From Deltaproteobacteria bacterium (lineage in GTDB: Bacteria; Desulfobacterota; Binatia; Binatales; Binataceae): 64,000 nt of DNA. The notes beneath the pieces are model-generated. The model saw only the letters and a program-made list of their open reading frames with translations, had not been told where the DNA came from and ran no database searches. Both the position numbers and the translations under genes were made by a program. Shown in pieces: positions 57,846-64,000 of this stretch. The stretch is from positions 117,356 through 181,355 of the forward strand of contig JAJXYF010000026.1 of assembly GCA_021780755.1 (NCBI GenBank), written 5' to 3'. The number at the start of each line of letters is the position of its first letter. Position 1 is the first letter of the stretch.

Positions 57846-58164
57846 GCAACTCGCATTTCAAATTCAGAAACCAAACCCCAAATTAAGCCAATACCTGATT
57901 GCGCGTCGATATTTTTTTGAGCGACCGATTTGCGCATCCTTAGAAGGATTGCAACTGGAGACCAGCAACTCGTTCGACTGCTGAAGATGGCCGAAAAGCA
58001 ACCCACGAGAACCGCAGAGCGGACCGTGGCGTTGGGATGCCAACCGGCTCGCGCCGTTCAAGCCATGATTCGGCGGACAATTGCCGAGATTTGTTCCGGT
58101 CGGGATTTCCGCGAAAGAGGCTAAGCTCGATCATGCTGGCTTCCGTGCGATAAGATTCGCTTCA
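57846..58164. other. gene-free gap
   Basis: About 320 bp upstream of the small nuclease-like gene; no credible coding or structural element found. Confidence 0.4.
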
Positions 58165-58683
58165 ATGGCAATCATGGAGAAAGAACTTTATGAGCCCGTG
58201 CGGGCGGCTCTCGAACGATCGTTCGCCGCAATTGGAAAGAGAACGATTTCGGAGACCGGAGCCACCAAGGGGATCGGAAACCCGCTCAAAGCTCTTATAC
58301 CGCCGGGACTTGAAATCCTGTTCCGTTTCCTGAATCGCAAGCCGGACATCGCCGGCTACGTGGAGAGCAATCGGGGCAATCAAATCTTCACTGCGGAAGT
58401 GAAACGCCGGTCGCTAACGGTACAGGATATCTACCAAGCCAAAATGTATAAAGAACTGTTTGGAGCGACATTCGGATTCCTGATCGGGACGGAGCCTGTT
58501 GCCGAGGAACTGAAGCGCCTGCTACGCAACATACCTATCATCCTGATGTCGGCAGGCGATTATACGTATCACTTTCTCGCGCTTGCGCGATTCGATCTCG
58601 ATAGCGGCGCCTTCACTGACTGGTTCATGAACTCTTCAGAAACCACGGATCCTTTCACCCATCTGAAGAGCCTTTCCTTTTAG
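58165..58683 (+). CDS. PD-(D/E)xK nuclease-like protein
   Basis: A 172-residue protein. NRKPDIAGYV followed by IFTAEVKRR gives Asp61, Glu78 and Lys80 in the order of a PD-(D/E)xK nuclease core, and the next helix (TVQDIYQAKMYKELF) carries a Gln often found after the core in restriction-enzyme-like folds. It has no extra recognition domain. Starts at ATG 58165 or 58174. It stands alone on the plus strand, 143 bp from a convergent HEPN-like gene. A role in DNA cleavage is a reasonable inference from the motif only. Confidence 0.6.
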   Translation: MAIMEKELYEPVRAALERSFAAIGKRTISETGATKGIGNPLKALIPPGLEILFRFLNRKPDIAGYVESNRGNQIFTAEVKRRSLTVQDIYQAKMYKELFGATFGFLIGTEPVAEELKRLLRNIPIILMSAGDYTYHFLALARFDLDSGAFTDWFMNSSETTDPFTHLKSLSF

Positions 58684-58825
58684 ACCGCCCTTCAACCTGA
58701 GTCTCGGTTCGCCCGGGGTCATCCTCGGCGTCATCTATAGCGAGCCGCGCGGCACCGTCCTTGACGCATGAGCAGTAAGCTATTTCAAGAAAGCTGCGCG
58801 CGCCTCGGCGAAGCTCGCGCCGTTT

Positions 58826-59494
58826 TCATCCGATGCGGTCGGCGATGAATCTGCGGGTCCACTTCAGCATGTCTTCGACGTCCTCACGCGTGAATTTGTC
58901 GAACTGTCCGTGATCGGCATTGTTTCGGATGTCCGCGATTCCGGTAATCCGCTTCAGGATGAGCTTTTCGTAAGCGCCGGCCTTCGCGAGCGCAGAATTG
59001 AGGCCATCGATGTTAGTTTTCGGCGGATAGAGGATGCCGTGCGCGTCGCAGAGTTTACGCAAGGCGTCTTCGAGGACCGCGCCCGCCAGCGACGCGGCGG
59101 GAATATGATACTTGCGATCGAGAAGGCTTTCGGCCTGTTCGAGGACATCGCCCAGAACTTCCGCCTCGACCAGCGTCTTCAAATCGGTCAATAGTCCCCG
59201 GTCGAAATCGTCCCGCGCCGCCTTCAGTATCCCGGCGCAGCGGGGCAGGTTGTATGAGCGTTCGTCCGAAAACGGTTCCTCCGCCACTCGTGTTAAGGAC
59301 CCGAAATGGACGCTGCCCTCGCCGCAGGCGCGTTTGACGAGATTGAGACTCCGGGTTCTGATCCGCATGTAGTCGTCGCGATTGGGATGCCGCTGCCAGC
59401 CGTCGCGCCCGTCCCATCCGCAGGATTTGACGAGTCTGTCCGACTCTTCGATTAGGCTGGCGAACTCTTGCGAAATTCGCTCTTGGGTGTCCAT
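58826..59494 (-). CDS. HEPN-like (DUF4145-type) protein
   Basis: A 222-residue protein counted from ATG 59494 (MDTQERISQEF). The C-terminal half resembles HEPN/DUF4145 domains: helices around HIPAASLAGAVLEDALRKLCD and then DIRNNADHGQF, where R190 and H195 form the RNxxxH-type motif of HEPN ribonucleases. Proteins of this type occur in anti-phage and abortive-infection loci, often with helicases or nucleases. The N-terminal half is not recognised. RNase activity is a prediction. Confidence 0.65.
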   Translation of the reverse strand: MDTQERISQEFASLIEESDRLVKSCGWDGRDGWQRHPNRDDYMRIRTRSLNLVKRACGEGSVHFGSLTRVAEEPFSDERSYNLPRCAGILKAARDDFDRGLLTDLKTLVEAEVLGDVLEQAESLLDRKYHIPAASLAGAVLEDALRKLCDAHGILYPPKTNIDGLNSALAKAGAYEKLILKRITGIADIRNNADHGQFDKFTREDVEDMLKWTRRFIADRIG

Positions 59495-59681
59495 CTTGCG
59501 CCGCCCGCCCTCCTGAGAGCCTCTCAAAGCCATCCTCCGGCCCGCGCGCCCCGATTTTCACATCACAAAATACGCGCGTTCGCTCACGCTTGCACGTCCG
59601 GAATGCACCGCGTAGAAGTGCTTGAACAGACGGAGTGGAACTTGTCGTGTCACCGCGACGAAAACTTGACGATTTGAAGGA

Positions 59682-60482
59682 ATGGCTATATCGCCTCAAC
59701 GCGGTCCCGACCGAATGACAGGCTTTCCGCCGCGACTCGCCGTTAAACCTGCCGGAGTTTGGCTGCCTGCCGCCGCCGTTCTGGCCGTCATGCTTGTGGC
59801 CGTCTCCGCGTCGTACGCACAAATTCAGGCCTGCTTCTCGCCGCCGCTTCCCGGCGGTTGCGATCCGGCGGCGGCTGTCGTTCAGGTAATCGCCGGCGCG
59901 CGCAAGACCGTTCTCGTCCAGATGTATGCGCTAACCTCGCGGCGGATCGTGAGCGCCCTTGTGAACGCAAAGCGCCGCGGCGTCGATGTGCGCGCCATCG
60001 TGGACCGCAGACAGCTCGATGAGGACCGCAGCGACACCAGCGCGGTCGCCCGTCTCGCCTCGGGCGGCGTCCCCGTTCTCGTGGACACGGTATCGGGTCT
60101 GATGCATAACAAAATCATGATCGTCGACGGCGCGACCGTCATCACCGGCAGCTTCAATTACACCTGGTCGGCCGAGCACAAGAACGCGGAGAACCTGTTG
60201 GTGATTCATGACCCGGCGCTTGCCGCCGAATACACCCAGAACTGGAATATCCGTGCGGCCAGGTCGAGGCCTCTGGCAGCATTGGCGCAAGGCGCGTCCC
60301 CGTCCGCGCAAGCCGCTCCCGAAGCGGCGGCCGGACCGATCGTGGGCACCCGCCGCAGCATGATTTACGAGTGGCCCGGCTGTCCCTATCACGGCAAAAT
60401 CGCGCCGCGCAACGCGGTCGCGTTCCCGAGCGCGCAGACGGCGGAAGCGGCGGGGTATCGGGCGGCGAAGAATTGCCCATGA
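59682..60482 (+). CDS. secreted phospholipase-D-family nuclease
   Basis: A 266-residue single-HKD protein of the Nuc type found on IncN and other plasmids. Signal peptide with likely cleavage near ASYAQ. The HxKxxxxD motif is at His142, Lys144 and Asp149, followed by GSFNYTWSAEHKNAEN; such enzymes dimerise to form one active site and cut DNA. The C-terminal part IYEWPGCPYHGKIAPRNAVAF and AAGYRAAKNC resembles an Ada-like or excalibur-like Cys segment common in secreted nucleases. The stop overlaps the next gene's start by ATGA (60479). Confidence 0.88.
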   Translation: MAISPQRGPDRMTGFPPRLAVKPAGVWLPAAAVLAVMLVAVSASYAQIQACFSPPLPGGCDPAAAVVQVIAGARKTVLVQMYALTSRRIVSALVNAKRRGVDVRAIVDRRQLDEDRSDTSAVARLASGGVPVLVDTVSGLMHNKIMIVDGATVITGSFNYTWSAEHKNAENLLVIHDPALAAEYTQNWNIRAARSRPLAALAQGASPSAQAAPEAAAGPIVGTRRSMIYEWPGCPYHGKIAPRNAVAFPSAQTAEAAGYRAAKNCP

Positions 60483-60736
60483 GCGCGCGCGAACGATCGC
60501 TCATGGAGAGAGGGGCGCGGTTCGCAGCGATGATTTCGCATCTCGATCTGAAAGCGATGACGCAACGGCAGCGGCAGGTAGCCGAACTCAGGGTCGCCGG
60601 GCTCAGCCTGCGATCTATCGGCGAGCGCCTCGGAATCAGCGGCGAGCGGGTCCGGCAGATCGAGGCGCGGCTCCGCTCTCGGGCCAGGCTTGCTCCTCTG
60701 AGGCACAATGCCGCGACAGCGAATCCAAAGGGATAG
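60479..60736 (+). CDS. small HTH protein resembling sigma-70 region 4
   Basis: An 85-residue protein. TQRQRQVAELRVAGLSLRSI and GERLGISGERVRQIEARLRS is the pattern of sigma factor region 4.2 (the GISxxRVRQIE segment binds the -35 element). There is no region 2, so it is not a whole sigma factor; it could be a plasmid regulator. Its ATG overlaps the nuclease stop, implying coupled expression. Confidence 0.7.
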   Translation: MSARERSLMERGARFAAMISHLDLKAMTQRQRQVAELRVAGLSLRSIGERLGISGERVRQIEARLRSRARLAPLRHNAATANPKG

Positions 60737-60891
60737 TTCCGGCGCCCAGGGCGAACTCATGGGCTCCGGCGCCATCTACCGACGAGGAATCCGGCGCAAG
60801 CGCGGTATTCGGTAGCAATCAGGTTGCTCGGGCTCATTGTTTCTGCAGTTGCCGCTTGCGCCCGGCGGCTACGTCGTCCTACAGAATTGGG

Positions 60892-61407
60892 ATGGGTACA
60901 CTTGGCGAATTCGATGAACCTTCCGCGATCTGTGCCGATGCCGATAGGCCGGGGCAACTCTACGCCTATATTGACGAAAAGCTCGCCCATCGCATCGCTC
61001 ATGCCCTCGCCCGGATGGATGCGGCACATGGCCACAAGCGTTTTTACGCGGATGGCGAACCTCTTCTTTGGGGAGTCACGATCAACACTCCGCTCAAGGA
61101 CGCATTTGCGAACGGCTTCAGCATCGTGGACGACCCCTCAGCCTACGACCAATGGATCGCGGCGCTGGACGAGGCGGCGGCTTTTCTGCGTTCCGAAAAA
61201 GCGGAGTACGAGCGCGAGCTCGCGATCACGATGTGCGCACGGTGCGGACACCCGCTCGCGACGCACTGGCACAAAGAATCACCCGACCTGTCCTGCACGA
61301 GGCCCGGATGCGGGTGTCCGGAATTTCCGGTGGAGACGTCCAAGGGGACCCCATCGCCGAGGGCATTGAGGCTCATCAAAGGCGGGAAACCTCCAAAAGG
61401 TCGGTAA
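60892..61407 (+). CDS. hypothetical protein with Cys cluster
   Basis: A 171-residue protein from ATG 60892; a start 36 bp upstream is possible. The C-terminal part has MCARCGHPLATHWHK and CTRPGCGCPEF, five or more Cys with His, likely a zinc-binding ribbon. The N-terminal part is not recognised. It follows the sigma-like gene after about 150 bp on the same strand. Confidence 0.6.
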   Translation: MGTLGEFDEPSAICADADRPGQLYAYIDEKLAHRIAHALARMDAAHGHKRFYADGEPLLWGVTINTPLKDAFANGFSIVDDPSAYDQWIAALDEAAAFLRSEKAEYERELAITMCARCGHPLATHWHKESPDLSCTRPGCGCPEFPVETSKGTPSPRALRLIKGGKPPKGR

Positions 61408-61728
61408 CCCCGTATGCCTCTCTTCGCATGCTTTGCCGTCCCGCCATTTAGTCGAGGGCCTTTCAGCACGTGCTCATGCTGGCGACAACACGTCAGTCCA
61501 CGCGTAGATTCAACGTGCTTTCAGACTTGCATGATTGCGCCGAGCGAGATCGGGCGCGCGCAGACCCAATGCGCCGATCGCAAACACCGAGCAGCGTTTT
61601 GTCCGTGAAACGGTGTGATGCTACGATGACGATGATCAAAAAACGAACGTTTTTCGCCACTGCGTTAAGTTACGTGAATCATGTTTATGCTGAATCCGGA
61701 TCGATTGTCCAGACCCTGCCGCCGCCGC
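61408..61728. other. gene-free gap with one repeat copy
   Basis: About 320 bp downstream of the convergent recombinase gene. The left 15-bp repeat copy (61641-61655) is the only structure noticed. Confidence 0.45.
61641..61655 (+). repeat. left copy of recombinase-flanking inverted repeat
   Basis: AAACGAACGTTTTTC. Its exact reverse complement occurs at 62342-62356, with the recombinase gene between them. TGAT precedes both copies nearby. Confidence 0.6.
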
Positions 61729-62322
61729 TCAGGATTCCTCGCGCAACAGCGCAAGGTAAAGAGTAGAGCGCGCCACTCCCAGCCTTCGAGCTACGTCGCC
61801 ACGTGATCCACCGTCTCGAATAAGCCGTCGGGCGCGGTCGATCTGATCAACATTCAAAGATCGCCTGCGTCCTAGTTTCCGACCGCGCCGTTTTGCGGCC
61901 GCTAATCCCGCGCACGTGCGCTCCCGAATCAATGAGCGCTCGAACTCTGCCAAGGCCGCCATGATGTGTAAGACGAAGCGTCCGCCTGGGCTTGCCGTAT
62001 CAATGGGATCTGAAAGCGAGCGGAAATTGATCTCGCGTTCGCCAAGTTCCGAGATGATTTGGACCAGGTGAAAGAGAGAGCGTCCGAGGCGATCGAGTTT
62101 CCATACAACAAGCGTGTCGCCTTGCTTGAGATAGGCGAGAACCGCGTCCAACCCACGACGCTGTGTCGCAGATCCGCTGACACCGTGGTCGGAAAATACT
62201 CTTCGGCAGCCAGCCGCTTTGAGCGCATCCCGCTGTAGCGCAAGGGTTTGATCCGTTCTGGATACTCGTGCGTAGCCCACGACCAGCGGGCATCTTTTTA
62301 GCGAACAGGGGCGTGCGTTCAT
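61729..62322 (-). CDS. serine recombinase (resolvase/invertase family)
   Basis: A 197-residue small serine recombinase. The catalytic Ser is in LVVGYARVSRTDQ; VVWKLDRLGRSLFHL and AEFERSLIRERT are the conserved Arg-containing segments, and a C-terminal helix-turn-helix (SRGDVARRLGVARSTLYLAL) binds the site. The length matches Tn3-family resolvases and Hin/Pin-type invertases. ATG 62322 is preferred over 62361 because the upstream ATG would lie next to a probable recombination site. Transposase genes are absent, so this may be a transposon remnant, plasmid dimer resolvase or invertase. Confidence 0.93.
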   Translation of the reverse strand: MNARPCSLKRCPLVVGYARVSRTDQTLALQRDALKAAGCRRVFSDHGVSGSATQRRGLDAVLAYLKQGDTLVVWKLDRLGRSLFHLVQIISELGEREINFRSLSDPIDTASPGGRFVLHIMAALAEFERSLIRERTCAGLAAAKRRGRKLGRRRSLNVDQIDRARRLIRDGGSRGDVARRLGVARSTLYLALLREES

Positions 62323-62341
62323 GGCTTTCACGCGGATGTCT

Positions 62342-62356
62342 GAAAAACGTTCGTTT
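62342..62356 (-). repeat. right copy of recombinase-flanking inverted repeat
   Basis: GAAAAACGTTCGTTT on the plus strand, 20 bp upstream of the recombinase start, where a resolvase binding subsite or operator would be expected. Confidence 0.6.
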
Positions 62357-62486
62357 ATCAAACGGAATGGGTGGGGCGGACGGAGTGAACCTGCGTAACC
62401 CGGATCGTAATGGCCGTCAACGTAAAAAGGGCAACGCCTGAATCACGCCGCCTCGGCGTGAAGACCGCCGGCAAGGAGGGACTCTA

Positions 62487-62945
62487 ATGGCCTTTCAGAC
62501 CGAACCGATTTTTCACGATACCTTGGAGACAGCTACGCCAGTAACGACCGTCAGATTCGATATCCAGGCGGACAGCAACGACGACGCCGGCTACATCAAC
62601 ATCGTCGCCAACCTCGTCTATCTCCCCGACAAAAAACAGCAGGCGGTTGTCATCTGCAAAGGCGTCGCGAACACTCCCCTCCATTGGGTCGCCGGGTATG
62701 TACTGCTGACCACAGGCCGATACGTTCACTGCGTCGCCACGGATCTGGGGCGGTCGCTCCTCGACATAGCCGAGGAGCTTAGTCGAGACTCGGTGAAGGA
62801 ACGCCCCGACCTGAGAGCCGATCAGCGGATACTGGATGTCTTCGCCAAACTCCGCGCTGACGGCACCAAGAGCCGAATCAGGAAAAGCTGCCTGAGCGCT
62901 CTGGGCTCCTGCGCGGAGGCGGTCCTTCTGCCGAAGGCTCGCTAG
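62487..62945 (+). CDS. hypothetical protein
   Basis: A 152-residue soluble protein with a strong ribosome site (AAGGAGGG before ATG 62487). INIVANLVYLPDKKQQAVVICKGVANTPLHW gives an alternating pattern typical of a beta-sheet domain. I recognise no family. Confidence 0.65.
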   Translation: MAFQTEPIFHDTLETATPVTTVRFDIQADSNDDAGYINIVANLVYLPDKKQQAVVICKGVANTPLHWVAGYVLLTTGRYVHCVATDLGRSLLDIAEELSRDSVKERPDLRADQRILDVFAKLRADGTKSRIRKSCLSALGSCAEAVLLPKAR

Positions 62946-63048
62946 GTCCGTACTCCTCTATCAAGGTCAGGAATCGCAGACGACATTTCCGAGCGGCTTT
63001 GCGCCGCGCCGTCACTCCAACCGCACGAGAACAAGGAGTCACAATTAC

Positions 63049-63492
63049 ATGATGCCGAGGTTTTCCGGTCTGTTCCCGGCCACTCGCTGGACCCATCAGG
63101 CAAGCTGCTTCTCGCAGATCCGTCTCCAGCGCACTATAACCCGCATCAAACTGACGGGCCCTCCAGTCGCGGCAATTTGCGCTCTCATCTTTGTGCTTTC
63201 GGGATGCAGCGGCTCTCCATCGAAGCCGCAAATTGAAGCAGCGTTCGCTCAATTAGTCGCGCAAGATGCGGGCGGAACCGGAATTGACACTTCGCATTTT
63301 TCAGTCGAAGATTCGAGATGTACTAAAGTGGGGAATGGAATCTATGAGTGCGAGGTGCTGGTCACAGCTCCTGCCGACCAGAACCTCTTGGGTTCCAACG
63401 TCGGCTTCTCCAGCGCACAGGGGCGAACTCTGCAGGGCCGAATTCAAATGACGAAGTTGGGTGGCGAATGGCGGGCGAAGCATATTCAGTAG
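63049..63492 (+). CDS. small lipoprotein
   Basis: A 147-residue protein with a hydrophobic stretch and lipobox (FVLSGC), preceded by a rather long N-terminus of about 40 residues, so the true start may be different from ATG 63049 (AAGGAG lies about 11 bp upstream). The mature part has two cysteines (DSRCTK, IYECEV), likely a disulfide. A similar layout is seen in small phage or plasmid exclusion lipoproteins, but I have no specific match. Confidence 0.6.
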   Translation: MMPRFSGLFPATRWTHQASCFSQIRLQRTITRIKLTGPPVAAICALIFVLSGCSGSPSKPQIEAAFAQLVAQDAGGTGIDTSHFSVEDSRCTKVGNGIYECEVLVTAPADQNLLGSNVGFSSAQGRTLQGRIQMTKLGGEWRAKHIQ

Positions 63493-63559
63493 ACAAACGC
63501 GTTATACGCATAAAAACCTCCGCGCAGCGCGGGTTCGTACATACAGCTAGGATAAAAGT

Positions 63560-63970
63560 CTAACCTTTTATCGGCAATTTTCGGCGTGCGCCGGGTAGTG
63601 TCTCTGCCGCCGCGCGGTCAACCTCGCGTGTCAAGAATTTCGCGACCGCGATATGCCACATCTTTACCTTCGCATCACAAGGATTCAGCCGAATTTCGAC
63701 AGTGCCGCCAAGCTCGATAAGCCATCTCATCATGCGCTCGATGCTGACGTTCCGATCATCGCCTTGCAACAATTTGCCGAATGAAGACTGAAATGTGCCG
63801 CAAAAGAATGCCGCATCGTGCTGTGTCAATTTACGCAGCTTCACGGCCTGCCGGATCGCGTCGATTAACTCACGCCTCGTCCACTCCACAAACTCGGCCG
63901 CTCGAAAGGTGCCGACGGCGAAGGAGGGACGCTCGCTGTCCGGCGCTAATTCTTTATCAGCCACGGTCAC
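63560..63970 (-). CDS. XRE-family antitoxin-like regulator (HigA-2 type)
   Basis: A 136-residue protein with a helix-turn-helix of the HTH_37 type: IRQAVKLRKLTQHDAAFFCGTFQSSFGKLLQGD, then VSIERMMRWLIELGGTVEIRL. The C-terminal extension of about 30 residues is not part of the usual family. A HigB-like toxin would normally be upstream, which is outside the window on the right. It resembles in part the broken XRE gene at 49037. Confidence 0.75.
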   Translation of the reverse strand: MTVADKELAPDSERPSFAVGTFRAAEFVEWTRRELIDAIRQAVKLRKLTQHDAAFFCGTFQSSFGKLLQGDDRNVSIERMMRWLIELGGTVEIRLNPCDAKVKMWHIAVAKFLTREVDRAAAETLPGARRKLPIKG

Positions 63971-64000
63971 GGTTCAGCCAATACACAGTTCATCTGTTCT

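Overview
The window is a 64 kb piece of a GC-rich Gram-negative chromosome that falls into two parts of different character. The left part (about 1-37,700) is densely packed core metabolism with tidy operons. The right part (about 37,690-64,000) starts just after a tRNA-Gly gene and looks like a genomic island: mobile-element genes, restriction-modification, toxin-antitoxin genes, decayed genes and many unrecognised small genes. No taxonomic marker is decisive. Clustering of homoserine dehydrogenase, threonine synthase, archaeal-type phosphoglycerate mutase and an AlaC-type aminotransferase, together with stand-alone large and small B12 mutase subunits and paired M16 peptidases, recalls deltaproteobacterial-grade lineages (Desulfobacterota or Binatota-like). 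That placement is an inference only.

Left part, in order. A minus-strand operon (256-4622) encodes two acyl-CoA dehydrogenases around the two subunits of a cobalamin-dependent acyl-CoA mutase whose substrate residues look isobutyryl-CoA-mutase-like. Enoyl-CoA hydratase, a metallo-beta-lactamase-fold protein and a DsbA-like isomerase follow (5144-7295). At 7835-9043 there is a frameshifted small gene coupled to a nucleoside-deoxyribosyltransferase/TIR-like gene. Then come a divergent GlpX, ApgM, ThrC, Hom and an aminotransferase (9381-15669, minus), an MFS transporter, an AarF/UbiB kinase-like protein, an inositol-phosphatase-family enzyme and a GST, an enolase-GpmI pair, a BKACE enzyme, a NorD-like VWA protein, an M16 peptidase pair, a DUF1326/DUF2182 pair, DUF488, and a minus-strand run of cytochrome c lipoprotein, HIT, dCMP deaminase, M50 protease, SAM hydroxide adenosyltransferase and a deoxyhypusine-synthase-like protein (32299-36696). 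A dispersed palindromic repeat of roughly 110 bp occurs five times in intergenic gaps between 4.8 and 19.8 kb.

Right part. After tRNA-Gly(CCC) come a ParB/MT-A70 methyltransferase fusion, a large helicase fused to a PD-(D/E)xK nuclease-like domain (a candidate defence gene), and a 1750-codon DarB-like methyltransferase-helicase broken by one amber codon exactly in helicase motif VI. BrnT/BrnA, an orphan XRE regulator with a frameshifted second copy, and a BsuBI/PstI-type restriction-modification pair follow. Then a phospholipase C-like phosphoesterase, a heme-binding-like protein, lipoproteins and hypotheticals, a small PD-(D/E)xK protein, a HEPN-like protein, a secreted phospholipase-D-family nuclease overlapping a sigma-region-4-like HTH gene, a serine recombinase lying between two inverted 15-bp repeats, and a HigA-like regulator at the right edge. 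The island's far end is not in the window.

The strongest leads for something undescribed are the helicase-nuclease gene, the two-gene deoxyribosyltransferase-like locus, the nested gene inside the DarB-like gene, and the palindromic repeat family.
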